Shown here: one piece after another, positions 22,819-32,469 of the stretch
Position numbering within the stretch: the stretch's first letter is position 1
How the letters are laid out: each line of letters opens with the position of its first letter
DNA from: Candidatus Magasanikiibacteriota bacterium
GTDB taxonomy: Bacteria > Patescibacteriota > Patescibacteriia > Magasanikbacterales > UBA922
Reading direction: 5' to 3'
Assembly (NCBI GenBank): GCA_018061685.1
Contig: JAGOTR010000004.1
Span: 1 to 40,321 of the forward strand
DNA: 40,321 nucleotides
Program-made: the position numbers and the translations under genes
The notes under the pieces: generated by a model
Databases searched by the model: none
What the model saw: the letters and a program-made list of their open reading frames with translations, nothing else
What the model was told of the DNA's origin: nothing

Positions 22819-23191
22819 GATCAAACTCCTTTCAAGAGTTTTGTTCCTTCTGCGTGGCACGAGTTGATCACCTCATGCAGGAACGATTTTTGTGATAATG
22901 ATCGGGTGCAGTGTCCGACCATACGCCCATCAATTATGATAGACAGTTGCATTTCTTTAATGTGTTTAAAAAAATGGAGCTGCCTATTAACTGGTAGATT
23001 TTTATTTTTAACGAATTATGATACCATAAAAAATACATTGTGTCAATAATAATGCGTACAAATAAAGCATTGTTCATTAAATATAGCTTAAATAAGCATT
23101 TTATAATAAAAACTATTTGTAAACATAAAACTTAACAGGTGGTAATGTGTGTGGTAAAATGGAGCTGTAATTAGCCTAAAAACATATTCGT
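22819..23191. other. Regulatory region between GC-rich island 2 and TrmB-like regulator 2
   Basis: No gene in 373 bp. It contains the minus-strand island promoter and the plus-strand regulator promoter TTAACA-N17-TAAAAT (23132-23160). A GC-rich near-palindrome, part of the long island leader, lies at 22858-22879 (GCACGAG...CTCATGC). The left third is GC-rich like the island and the right two thirds AT-rich, so the composition boundary is near 22920-22960. Confidence 0.6.
23018..23046 (-). promoter_or_regulatory. Promoter of GC-rich island 2
   Basis: On the minus strand TTGACA (23041-23046), 17 bases and TATCAT (23018-23023). Confidence 0.75.
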
Positions 23192-23947
23192 ATGAATCAA
23201 GAACAATCACTTCTCACCCAATTTGGCCTTTCCGATACCGAGGCGCGGCTTTATTTAGTATTAAATATAAAAGGAGAACTGGATGTACCCGGACTTGCAA
23301 AAGAGCTCTCGTTAAGTCGCACCGCCATATATACTGCACTCAATATATTGATGACACATCAATTAATTGATTATAGAAAGGCGGGGAGAAATGCGTATTA
23401 TCGAGCCGGGCATCCAAGCCAACTCACCACATTGTTAGAACAAAAAAAACGTCAGGAAACATTGTTGTATCAAGAAATGGAAGGGCTTATGAATACATTG
23501 GTCGGCCCGTACCATCTTGGGTGTAATAAACCGGGTGTGCGTATATTTGATGGCGAAGAAGAAATTAGAACAGCATTGTTTGCCACCCTTGAAAGTAAAG
23601 AAGAAATTTTAAGTTTTGTAGAAGGGGGTGTTATTGAAACGTATTTGAAAGAAATAAATCAGGAATATGTAAAAAAAAGAATTGAAAAAAAAGTGTATAA
23701 AAAAATTATTACCACCGATACGATTGCGGCACGAACACGTGAGCATGGATTGAATCGGAAAGAATTTACTGAGTTAAAATATATTAATCCAGAAAAATAT
23801 CCATTTAAAACGTCTGTTCAAATGTATGATACTTCTGTGTTATATTTAACGTTAACAGAAACATATAAAATGGGATTTTTAATTCAAAACGAGAGTATTG
23901 CTGAATTTCATAAATCAGTGTTTCGATTTATGTGGAAGGTATTATAA
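23192..23947 (+). CDS. TrmB-family transcriptional regulator 2
   Basis: A 251-residue paralogue of the regulator at 13639. The winged helix (about 8-75) reads LLTQFGLSDTEARLYLVLNIKGELDVPGLA, with recognition helix SRTAIYTALNILMTHQLI and a wing with YYRAGHP. The effector domain (about 110-250) includes PGVRIFDGEEEIRTALFATL and EEILSFVEGG. Four lysine-rich turns (KKRIEKKVYKK) differ from paralogue 1. It is divergent from GC-rich island 2 and lies 17 bp upstream of the 950-residue gene, with which it may be co-transcribed. The effector is unknown. Confidence 0.83.
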   Translation: MNQEQSLLTQFGLSDTEARLYLVLNIKGELDVPGLAKELSLSRTAIYTALNILMTHQLIDYRKAGRNAYYRAGHPSQLTTLLEQKKRQETLLYQEMEGLMNTLVGPYHLGCNKPGVRIFDGEEEIRTALFATLESKEEILSFVEGGVIETYLKEINQEYVKKRIEKKVYKKIITTDTIAARTREHGLNRKEFTELKYINPEKYPFKTSVQMYDTSVLYLTLTETYKMGFLIQNESIAEFHKSVFRFMWKVL

Positions 23948-23964
23948 TTTTTTTATAAAAAGAT

Positions 23965-26817
23965 ATGAGCCAAGAATCCAATTTTCTTTCACGTTCTTCA
24001 ATGTCTCTTGCAGACCGTCGCAACATGTCTCCTGAACAACAAGCTGAGATGTCACGTGAAAGAATACACCATCTATTTGACCACGCGAAAAAGATTATTG
24101 CTGCTCGTGACGCTTCCTCCGATGAATTATTTCGGTTTACTCAACAATGTGTCGAAATGACGGGTATTTCAGGAGAGCTACACTATTTACCCGAAGCAGA
24201 AAAAAATAGTGTGAGAGAAAAGTTGAGAGTGATACAAGCAGACATACATGAATTATCTGAAAACAAAAAAGCGGATGAACGGCTTGCTTCGTTTCGTACG
24301 GTACCGGATCTCATTGCGAAAGCTGAGGAGCGATATGTATTATCTCAAGAAGAACTATCTATACTCCGAGACGCTGCGCATTTGGAACCAGGTCAAGGAG
24401 GCTTTTACGTACGATTTTTAATTGCCGTAAGTGGAGAAAATTCTAACAATAATGATTTGGAATGGTTAGGTTCTGCTGCCGGAGAAGAGAATAATACTGT
24501 CTTACAAAGTAGGGCTAATTCACTTGCTTTTGGGAGAAGACGTGCTTCCATTGAGGATATTCGTCATGCGTTAGCGCAAGAATATGGTCGCCAAGAGAAA
24601 TTTTTTTTGGAACAAAAGCGAGCGTATGAACAAACATACCCAAAAATGCTAGAAACATATGAACACGTGAAACATATAGCAGATGCATCGTATATACTAT
24701 GGAATCTTTTTAAAGACAGGGGTATCGTCTCTACATCTAAAAACATTCCGAATCGGGAGGGTACATCTGTTCGAGATGCACTTGTTGCCGTGTTTAAAAT
24801 ATTATCAGGCAACACATTTGACGGAAAAAAAATTCCTCCCATGGAGGTGGAGGAGTTTTATAAACTTGCTGATGCCTGTATTTCGGGTGATGAGACTATT
24901 ATTGCCGAGTGGAAAAACAATGTGGCGGCATTTCAAGAAGAAAAAGAACAAGAAAGAGCACGAGAAAAAGAGGCTTCTGTTCAAAGAAAAGAGAAACCAG
25001 AGATAGACATTATTAATTCTGCCGAGTGGGTCACTACTCAAGCCACTGCAATAGAACGTATTATTAGCGAGAGATCATTTTGGTTGGTACAAAATTTTAC
25101 ATTTGTTTGTAAAGAAGTACATGCACACAAAAGTGCATCAAGGTTTGTTGTCGTTTTTCAGGGCCTTGGTAAAGATTTTGAAATTGATCTTGATGGTTTG
25201 TATGATCCTTCTGATTCTAAGAGCTGGGGTCGACCGTGGGAAAAAAAATTTTTTAGTTATAGGGTTGGTGAAGCGGCCATCGCAGTTCTTTCGGCAAAGT
25301 TAGCTCCTGTTTTTGAAAAAATAAAAAAAGATGTTGAAGAAAAAAAACGTGTTATTGCAGAGCAACAAGAAAAACGTAATAAACAGCAGGAAGAAGCCAA
25401 AAGACAGCAAGAAGTTTTGCTTGTCGAAGCTTTTGCTCTGCAAAAACAACAAAATGATATGGTTTGGGAACAATCAGTCCCATCTCTTTTGGCACAAAGA
25501 GATCATCTTTTATCGCGAATGGCGTTGAGTGATGATGATTTGTATGCCCATGGACTTTCGCACTCAATACTAGACAAATTGTCTCGCGAATTAAAAATGG
25601 CCGAGCGCCATATTCCTACTCGTGATACATTTGATCCTAAAAAACATAATTTTAACGAAGCACAAAGAATATTGAGTGACATTGATCGTATACTCAATAC
25701 TTCCTTGGGAAGAGAAAAAGAATCATTGCCCGAGCCAAGCACACCACTGGAACAAGAGGTTCGTGATGCGCAACATGATGTGCTAAAAACGAAAAAAGAA
25801 TTTGAAATATATGGTGCCGCAGGATCCAACTTGGAAATAGCTAGAGTGTTGGCAGGAACAATTATGGAGAAAGTGGGTATGCGTAAGGCATTTGAGCTGC
25901 TTACAAATATTTGTAACGCTTCATACGGAAGAGGAGGAAAGCAAAAAGATATTGAAGATATATTAGGAAAAGGATCAGGTGTTCCTGCGAGTATTCAAGA
26001 TTTTTATCTTTTTTCCAAGGCTCGGGATGTCGAAAGTGTTCTTGAGGCAGCACGACGAATTTTAGAAAAAGGAGATACCAAAGACATGACTCTTTCTGTT
26101 GTATCTCAACCCGCCGTACTGGTTCCTACTCACGATATTTCACAGCCTGTTGATGGTGGTATTTTAACACAAGCTTTAGATACATTAAAAACTTTGTTTG
26201 GTAGTGCTCCCTCAAGGGACGTCCCCGTTTCTGAAAAAAAACAGTCTGGTGGAGGGTATAAAACACCTGAAAAAAATGTAGGCAGAGAAAAAACGGAACA
26301 AGAAACGCGTGCCTTTCAAGAAAATTTAGACCTGTTTGAGGCCTTATTGGAAAACATCCCACTTCGAACGACTGACAAGAAAAATCCGAGAGATAGTGCT
26401 GCCTTTGAAAAAATAACAGAAAAGAGAAATCGTTTGCTAGATAGAATAATGATTTTTCGACAAGACATTGAGCAATTACCCTCTGATGCAACAAACCTGA
26501 TACTTACCTCTATGCAAGGCAAAATTGTTGGATTGAGAGGTGACGTGCACCAGTTGATACTTTCAAGAGAGGTTGCAATCGATTTAAAAAAAACAGATAT
26601 TGTTCACGACTGGAGGCAGCAGGTTGAAACCTTATGGACACAAATACCTACGGTTTTGAAGCAAGATGTAGGTGATCTTATCCCCGCGGAAAGTATTCCA
26701 ATTGTTGTGAAGAAAGCTCGAATAGAATTATTAAAACAAGTAAAACATATTCAGGCAGGAAGAGATATAGGACTAAAAAATTTGATAGAAGATATTGCAC
26801 AGCAGTATATGGAATAA
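23965..26817 (+). CDS. Large orphan cytoplasmic protein with coiled-coil segments
   Basis: A 950-residue protein with no family I recognise. No signal peptide or membrane helix is visible, so it is probably cytoplasmic. Segments: a helical N-terminal third; a charged coiled coil about 310-345 (EEKEQERAREKEASVQRKEK); a compact region about 355-445 with FTFVCKEVHAHKSASRFVVVFQGLGKDFEIDLDGLYD, which looks like an alpha/beta domain. Then come a glutamine-lysine coiled coil about 450-490, a helical region, a low-complexity linker about 750-790 (SEKKQSGGGYKTPEKN) and a helical end. It is 17 bp from TrmB-like regulator 2. It is convergent with another giant orphan, sharing a terminator. Confidence 0.7.
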   Translation: MSQESNFLSRSSMSLADRRNMSPEQQAEMSRERIHHLFDHAKKIIAARDASSDELFRFTQQCVEMTGISGELHYLPEAEKNSVREKLRVIQADIHELSENKKADERLASFRTVPDLIAKAEERYVLSQEELSILRDAAHLEPGQGGFYVRFLIAVSGENSNNNDLEWLGSAAGEENNTVLQSRANSLAFGRRRASIEDIRHALAQEYGRQEKFFLEQKRAYEQTYPKMLETYEHVKHIADASYILWNLFKDRGIVSTSKNIPNREGTSVRDALVAVFKILSGNTFDGKKIPPMEVEEFYKLADACISGDETIIAEWKNNVAAFQEEKEQERAREKEASVQRKEKPEIDIINSAEWVTTQATAIERIISERSFWLVQNFTFVCKEVHAHKSASRFVVVFQGLGKDFEIDLDGLYDPSDSKSWGRPWEKKFFSYRVGEAAIAVLSAKLAPVFEKIKKDVEEKKRVIAEQQEKRNKQQEEAKRQQEVLLVEAFALQKQQNDMVWEQSVPSLLAQRDHLLSRMALSDDDLYAHGLSHSILDKLSRELKMAERHIPTRDTFDPKKHNFNEAQRILSDIDRILNTSLGREKESLPEPSTPLEQEVRDAQHDVLKTKKEFEIYGAAGSNLEIARVLAGTIMEKVGMRKAFELLTNICNASYGRGGKQKDIEDILGKGSGVPASIQDFYLFSKARDVESVLEAARRILEKGDTKDMTLSVVSQPAVLVPTHDISQPVDGGILTQALDTLKTLFGSAPSRDVPVSEKKQSGGGYKTPEKNVGREKTEQETRAFQENLDLFEALLENIPLRTTDKKNPRDSAAFEKITEKRNRLLDRIMIFRQDIEQLPSDATNLILTSMQGKIVGLRGDVHQLILSREVAIDLKKTDIVHDWRQQVETLWTQIPTVLKQDVGDLIPAESIPIVVKKARIELLKQVKHIQAGRDIGLKNLIEDIAQQYME

Positions 26818-26825
26818 TGAAAAAA

Positions 26826-26856
26826 ACGTCCCCTTACGTAAGGGACGCTTTTTTTT
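26826..26856. terminator. Terminator between the two giant orphan genes
   Basis: CGTCCC and GGGACG arms with an inner TTACGTAA palindrome (one bulged C) are flanked by an A-run and a T8 run. The stop codon of the minus-strand gene lies inside the stem. Confidence 0.85.
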
Positions 26857-29497
26857 CAAACCCATATATCCGTTTTCGACAACTGGCTTCCGTACAATAG
26901 TATCTCGGCATGGTATAGCCAGCCTCAAATAATTGTGTAGAAAGAGAAAATATCTTTTCTTTCTGTTTTTCGGCATCTAACTCAATCACAACAGGCGAAA
27001 CCCCCTGTTGTATCAATTCTTGAATTAACTTGCCGTCTTGTTCTATTGCTAACCGACCGAGTTCTTGGGGGGTTTGTTTTTTGAGTGAGGCCGATAGTTC
27101 TCCTGCTTCTCTCGACATAGAAAATCGTGCGTATTTGCCTAACTCGCTGTGCATACCAACACCGACAAATCCAAGGGTTTCTATATAGTATGTCCCAATA
27201 GGTGAATCTGGTGGAAATGTTGCCTCGATTGTTTTTGTTTTTCCCGCTTCACCAATTGTTTGTTGTAAAAATTTATTTCCTATACCGGAGCCACGAAGTT
27301 CGGGGTGGACATTACAGGCCGCAAAGTACAGTCGATTATCACCCATATCTTCTAATCGTAAGAATGCGAGAGATTGTTCGCCATGTTTTTGCGCCGTTTT
27401 GGTTAACAGATGAAATGTGTTTTTTTGTCGCTTTGCTTTCATCTCGTCAGACTCTTCAAAAAGAAATCGTTGGAATCGCTCAATGAACTCTGGTTCATTT
27501 GCGTAATTTTCAGAAAAGACGGCGAACATTTTTTCTTTTTGTTCGGTGGTAAGTTCGTTGCCATTTATTTCGCAAAGGTCTAGCCCGCGAATGTCTGAAA
27601 AGTCTAATCGAGAGGTTTCTTTACATACGCTTTTAAAAAGCGCACCAAAGTGAAGCATGTCTGTTTGAATTTTTTTTAATGCACTGAGTATCTCATCTGG
27701 ATCTTGGGAGTGTAGAAGGGGAGTCAATTTTTGGTTTGCTCTTTTGAGTATTTCTTGTACGACAAGTCGGGTATCAACTTGGGTGTGTTGGTGATTGTCT
27801 TGAAAAAAATCAGCCACGAGCGCTTCTATTTCGCGAGTAGCCTCAATAATGTCTTGGTATTGTTCAAATACGGCATTACTCACTTCGGGAGTGTGTTTTT
27901 TGGCAAAGTCTACCAGTGCTCGAGGAGACTGTGCATTTTCTGCTCCTGCAAAAAAGGTCTCTACAAATGCTACAGAATTGAGTCCTCGTGTGTGGAGTAT
28001 GTGTGCGAGTTGTTCGTATGCCGCATCCTGTTGTGTGGATAAAAATTTTAACAGTTGCAGTTGACTCCGTAAATTGATATCGCTGTAGGGAATCCCTAAC
28101 TGTTTTTCAATATATTCTCGCACACGAGGGTGGTGGAGGGATTGAAATACAAGTTCTTCTTCTTTTGTTGTGGCTTCAGTATAAAATGGTAGTGTTGATG
28201 GTTCAGAAAGTACGGTGGTATTTTTTTCAAAATGGACGAGGGGGAGTGATTCTTGCGTACGGCCCAAAAAAGTTGATATTTCTTGATGGAGTATCGTGAG
28301 TAAAGGTTCTTTATGTTTTTTGATTCGTGTCCATCGCTCCGTAACTATCGGACTTGGGGGTGTTGAACGGTGTAAAAAAAGTTGCCACTCGTCTGGTGTT
28401 AATATTCCTAATCGATCAAATATCTGTGGCATGCTTGGGGCAATATGTTGTTCTACAAATTGAAGCAGTTGTCGGAGTTCCTGCTGTGTTGGTATTGGAT
28501 TTTTTTCTAACCAAACAAGCACCTGTTGAAACGGGCGAATATCAGGCACTTCTTGCACGGGTAGATTTTTCTCGGCAATTTTCCCTATATGACGTACCAA
28601 TCCACTTTGATCACTTATGCCGACAGCATCCTTGGATAGTCGTACAAAATGGTGTCGTCTGTCGATGGGTTTATCGGATCGGAGCGAACGAGCAAGAAGA
28701 TTATCTTCTTCTTGTGCCGCATGTGTGAGACTCTCACTTCTTCCCGAACGGTATTTTCCAGGTCGTTCCATGACACCCTGATGAGGAGATTCTTTTATTT
28801 TTCTTATTGCTTCTTTACTTAATTCTGCTGTGATTCGAACGAGTGGGTATGGCGAACTTTTTACATGTTCGAGGATTCGTTCTACCACGCCTAACGCTCG
28901 TTCTGTTGCTTCTAATTGTGCAGCACGGATCCCTATCGTTTCGCAGGTGAATATATAATCAATTTGTTGACTCACTGGTGCTGATTGTATTTGGCGGATA
29001 ATTTCTTCGGCACGGGCCTGTGTACTCAATTGTTCTGTTAATTCGCCAACAAACTTTCCACCCACAAACATTTGGCCCGCAGGAATTCTACTCAAGCGTG
29101 AAAGCACTCCAAGTTGCGCCCCGCTGTCTAGGTGACTGAATATGGACGGTGAAAAATAAAACAGCGTGTCGCTGGCTCGAGCAGACAATACTTCTGATTC
29201 ATCAGGATGTTGTTCAGATCTTTTTTCGATTTCGTTAATATATTCATGTAAAAATACCTGTACAATAATAGGGTCAAGTTCGGTGGCTTCAGTTCCGCAT
29301 GCACGGAGTTGTGTCTCTATTTGTTCACAAATTGTGGCAGGAGAAAGGGTCAAAAACTCTTTCTCGCTTTTACTGAGAAGAAACACACAAAAATCGCGAG
29401 CATGCGCACGAGCAGTATCTTGTTTTTTTTCAAAGTCAGGAGTCCCTTCGCGTAGTGGTTCCTCTGGGTAACGTGTTTGCGGTAGGGCTTCTCGCAT
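26834..29497 (-). CDS. Large orphan protein with C-terminal GNAT acetyltransferase domain
   Basis: An 887-residue protein. About 640 residues of unrecognised, mostly helical sequence precede a GNAT-type N-acetyltransferase domain at about 650-790. It shows a strand LYFAACNVHPELRG followed by the acetyl-CoA loop RGSGIGNKFLQQTI and a later YYIETLGFVGVG strand-turn, as in GNAT motif B. A final segment contains a cysteine pair (CTEASC). No signal peptide or membrane helix is seen. The ATG at 29497 is preferred over one at 29533, which adds an unconserved basic tail. Substrate is unknown; a self-contained modifier of a protein or small molecule is possible. It sits between the other giant orphan and PBP1A. 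Confidence 0.72.
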   Translation of the reverse strand: MREALPQTRYPEEPLREGTPDFEKKQDTARAHARDFCVFLLSKSEKEFLTLSPATICEQIETQLRACGTEATELDPIIVQVFLHEYINEIEKRSEQHPDESEVLSARASDTLFYFSPSIFSHLDSGAQLGVLSRLSRIPAGQMFVGGKFVGELTEQLSTQARAEEIIRQIQSAPVSQQIDYIFTCETIGIRAAQLEATERALGVVERILEHVKSSPYPLVRITAELSKEAIRKIKESPHQGVMERPGKYRSGRSESLTHAAQEEDNLLARSLRSDKPIDRRHHFVRLSKDAVGISDQSGLVRHIGKIAEKNLPVQEVPDIRPFQQVLVWLEKNPIPTQQELRQLLQFVEQHIAPSMPQIFDRLGILTPDEWQLFLHRSTPPSPIVTERWTRIKKHKEPLLTILHQEISTFLGRTQESLPLVHFEKNTTVLSEPSTLPFYTEATTKEEELVFQSLHHPRVREYIEKQLGIPYSDINLRSQLQLLKFLSTQQDAAYEQLAHILHTRGLNSVAFVETFFAGAENAQSPRALVDFAKKHTPEVSNAVFEQYQDIIEATREIEALVADFFQDNHQHTQVDTRLVVQEILKRANQKLTPLLHSQDPDEILSALKKIQTDMLHFGALFKSVCKETSRLDFSDIRGLDLCEINGNELTTEQKEKMFAVFSENYANEPEFIERFQRFLFEESDEMKAKRQKNTFHLLTKTAQKHGEQSLAFLRLEDMGDNRLYFAACNVHPELRGSGIGNKFLQQTIGEAGKTKTIEATFPPDSPIGTYYIETLGFVGVGMHSELGKYARFSMSREAGELSASLKKQTPQELGRLAIEQDGKLIQELIQQGVSPVVIELDAEKQKEKIFSLSTQLFEAGYTMPRYYCTEASCRKRIYGFEKKASLT

Positions 29498-29547
29498 AAT
29501 GGTACTTTTATATATCTTGAATTTGTATGCCAATTATATCGTATGTA

Positions 29548-29582
29548 TAAAAAAATGACCACGTTTCCGTAGTCATTTTTTT
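29548..29582 (-). terminator. Terminator of the PBP1A gene
   Basis: ATGAC-C-ACG pairs with CGT-A-GTCAT (29555-29563 with 29568-29576, one mismatch), flanked by A-run and T-run. It separates PBP1A from the downstream GNAT gene on the minus strand. Confidence 0.82.
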
Positions 29583-29584
29583 CT

Positions 29585-32290
29585 TTACAAATCTATCGGT
29601 ACAAGAACTTGGAATTCAGGAGAATTATTTCCAAAATTTACCACAAAGGATACGGTGTCTTCTGCTTGATTCCCTAAATCATCCTGCACAATAACAGTCA
29701 GTATGTGATTACCAGGCGTAAGCCACGGAAGTTCTTTTTGTAAGTTAAACGGATGTTCATATACCACGCCCGCATACGTCTCATCTATCTTATATGTCAC
29801 TTTATTTACCCCACGAGGGGCCGTGGCTCGAATGTCGGTAATAATGGTTTGAGATGTGTATACTGTGCTTGTGGTGGGGTACACGATTTCAATCGTGGGA
29901 ATAAGGTCCATTGAATACACATCGTCTTCTCGTGTCGGTGGCTCTTCAAATACAATTTCCCAATTTGGGTCTGCGGCTTTTTTTCGGTCAATCCAATTTT
30001 TAATGGCATCTTCCCATACTTGATAATGAGGATCACTCCCTGGATTCTCTGGAACAGCACCCTGCGGGTCATCTTTTTGTACATAGTGCAGAATGTCGTG
30101 GGCTTGTGTGTATGTTCTCTCTACAATAAGTTGTGCGGGAGTGCTCGAATTGGCGAGATTGCCAGTAATTTTGTTCACGCGAAGGGTGACTGAACCACCG
30201 GTTGACCCGCGAAGTGCTGGTTTGTTTGTTTTGGGTTCCGGCAGTGGTGGAAAAGACTCTACCGCACTTCCTTCTAGTGCTTTTTTCATAAAATGATTCC
30301 AAATGGGTGCTGCCACACGACTGCCACCATCACCCTTGGTCATCGGGGTATTATTAGTATTTCCTGCCCACACCCCAGCGACGAGTGATGGAGTGTACCC
30401 AACCGTCCATGCATCTACATAGTTATTTGTGGTTCCTGTTTTTGCTGCCACAGGCCTTCCTGGTAAGGTAAGAACACCACCACTTCCAAATGCATATGCT
30501 CGGGCAGCATCATCACTTAATACATGTGATATGGTTGCTGCTACATCTGCCTCAAGAACTCGTTCACCGGACTTTTCTTTCCACTCGTATAGCACGCTTC
30601 CATCTTTGTCACTTACTTTTAAAATAGATACGGTATCTTGCTTTATTCCTTGATTGGCAAAAACACCAAATGCTCGAACATGTTCAAGTGGAGTTACTTC
30701 ACCGCCACCTAATACTAAAGAAAGTCCAAAATTTCCATTGCTGAGGGTGCTGTATCCTAATTTTTCTGCAAAAGCAATTGCTGGCTTTTCTCCTACCAAA
30801 TACAATGCTTTTACTGCGGGAATATTTAAGGATCCTTGAAGCGCCTGCCTCATGGTGACTGGGCCACGTTCTTGTAAATCATAATTTTTTGGTATATAGG
30901 GTTTGGTACCAGAAAGATCAAAATTTGTTTCTACATCAAACACGACCGTGTCTGCTGTATATCCTTTTTCAAATGCAGCGGCATAAATAATTGGTTTAAA
31001 CGATGACCCTGGTTGTCTTTTGGCAAAGCGGACGACATCAAATTTTCCATCAATAGTATCATCAGAAAAATCTCGAGAGCCCACAAAGGCAACAATATTT
31101 CCATTTTTAGGATTGAGCGCCACGAGGCCGGCATTGTTTGCATTTGCTGTTTCAAATAATTTTTCACTTTCTTCTTGTACGGCCTCTTCTGCCGCTTGTT
31201 GCATGTTCCAATCTAGGGTCGTGATAACTTTGAGTCCACCAGAATCGACCATTTGTTCTCCATATTCAGTAACTAATTGTTCTTGTACGTACAGCACGAA
31301 ATGGGGAGCATTAATAGCACCATAATTTTTTTGCAATACTAATGGTTCTGCCTGCGCTGCATTTTTTTCTTCTTCGGTAATGTAGCCTTCGGCGTACATA
31401 CGAGCAAGAACAAAATCTCTTCGAGTTTTTAATGCTTCTGAATTATTGAGATATCGGGTGGGTGCTTTTGGAAATCCAGCGAGGGTTGCACTTTCTGCCA
31501 ATGTCAGTTCGGATACGGTTTTGCCAAAATAGCTTTGAGCGGCAGATTCTATTCCGTAATTGGTAGATCCGTAGGGAATTTCATTAAAATAAATTTTTAA
31601 AATTTGATCTTTACTATATTTTTGTTCTAATCGAATAGAAAGAATAATTTCTTTTGCTTTTCTTGAGAGTGTTTGTTCTGTTGTTAATATAGCATTCTTT
31701 ACTAGCTGCTGTGTGAGGGTTGACGCACCTCCACCAATACGACTTTGACCAAAAATACCATACACAAAAGAACGAGCAATACTTAATGGGCGAATACCTT
31801 TGTGTTCATAAAAAGCCGTATCCTCTGTCGCTATCACTCCATCAATTACATCTTGGGGAATATCTTCAAGCTCGACGAGGGTTCTTTTTTTATCTGCAAA
31901 AATTTCATATAAAAGATGCTCGCCTGTCCTGTCATAAATTTTGGTACTTTGGGCAACGTGTCTGTCTGTAAGTTTGTCTGGATCGGGTAAATCTTTGCTT
32001 GCCCAGGCAAACAATATAAGTATCCCAACGAATCCAACTACTCCGATACCAAGTATGGCTTGGAACATCTTTTTTCTGAGCGAGGCATTGCTCGCCCCCT
32101 TTTTTACGAGAGCCATAATAAGTCGAATGGGAAGATATAAAAGGAAAAGAAGGGCTTTTCCCAGCCGTAAAAGCACTCTTTTTATGGTTGATTCAGGAGG
32201 AGTGTTTATTTTGATGGGGGTAGAAGTCCACTCCCGTTTGGGTTGTTTTTTTGAAATATATCCGTAATTTCTTTTGTTTCTCTGAGTCAT
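29585..32290 (-). CDS. Class A penicillin-binding protein (PBP1A-like)
   Basis: A 901-residue bifunctional peptidoglycan synthase. Hydrophobic segments at about 45-62 and 77-97 anchor it. The GT51 glycosyltransferase domain has ATEDTAFYEH with catalytic E156 and GGASTLTQQLVKN (187-199). The transpeptidase has SxxK S429-SF-K432, SLN (487-489) and KTG (617-619), all intact. The extracytoplasmic tail from about 770 is threonine- and proline-rich. It ends in a beta-sandwich-like module (IEIVYPTTSTVYTSQTIITDIRA ... HILTVIVQDDLGNQAEDTVSFVVNF) resembling cadherin/Big domains. This tail is longer than in most PBP1A proteins and may bind the wall. The basic N-terminus (RNKRNYG...KKQPKRE) lies in the cytoplasm. 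Confidence 0.95.
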   Translation of the reverse strand: MTQRNKRNYGYISKKQPKREWTSTPIKINTPPESTIKRVLLRLGKALLFLLYLPIRLIMALVKKGASNASLRKKMFQAILGIGVVGFVGILILFAWASKDLPDPDKLTDRHVAQSTKIYDRTGEHLLYEIFADKKRTLVELEDIPQDVIDGVIATEDTAFYEHKGIRPLSIARSFVYGIFGQSRIGGGASTLTQQLVKNAILTTEQTLSRKAKEIILSIRLEQKYSKDQILKIYFNEIPYGSTNYGIESAAQSYFGKTVSELTLAESATLAGFPKAPTRYLNNSEALKTRRDFVLARMYAEGYITEEEKNAAQAEPLVLQKNYGAINAPHFVLYVQEQLVTEYGEQMVDSGGLKVITTLDWNMQQAAEEAVQEESEKLFETANANNAGLVALNPKNGNIVAFVGSRDFSDDTIDGKFDVVRFAKRQPGSSFKPIIYAAAFEKGYTADTVVFDVETNFDLSGTKPYIPKNYDLQERGPVTMRQALQGSLNIPAVKALYLVGEKPAIAFAEKLGYSTLSNGNFGLSLVLGGGEVTPLEHVRAFGVFANQGIKQDTVSILKVSDKDGSVLYEWKEKSGERVLEADVAATISHVLSDDAARAYAFGSGGVLTLPGRPVAAKTGTTNNYVDAWTVGYTPSLVAGVWAGNTNNTPMTKGDGGSRVAAPIWNHFMKKALEGSAVESFPPLPEPKTNKPALRGSTGGSVTLRVNKITGNLANSSTPAQLIVERTYTQAHDILHYVQKDDPQGAVPENPGSDPHYQVWEDAIKNWIDRKKAADPNWEIVFEEPPTREDDVYSMDLIPTIEIVYPTTSTVYTSQTIITDIRATAPRGVNKVTYKIDETYAGVVYEHPFNLQKELPWLTPGNHILTVIVQDDLGNQAEDTVSFVVNFGNNSPEFQVLVPIDL

Positions 32291-32329
32291 AAAATGTGCT
32301 TATTTTAGCCAAAATATTGCGTTCAAGCC

Positions 32330-32358
32330 TTGACAAAAAGGCACTTTTATGATATACT
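32330..32358 (+). promoter_or_regulatory. Promoter of the 3D-domain gene
   Basis: TTGACA (32330-32335), 17 bases and TATACT (32353-32358). The leader of about 105 nt includes a CCAA/TTGG pairing but no riboswitch pattern I recognise. Confidence 0.85.
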
Positions 32359-32469
32359 ACTCGGTCTTAAAAAACAAGACACCAACCTCTCTTGATTGGA
32401 ACGGCATTTTCATCTTGGGGGTAGACACCGGGTATATTTATTCATTATACTACTGACCTTTGTTATTCT

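Noticed and set aside
32359-32469. Cyclic-di-AMP riboswitch in the leader of the 3D-domain gene
   Set aside because: Gene context fits, but the leader lacks the conserved core of the ydaO class and is short.
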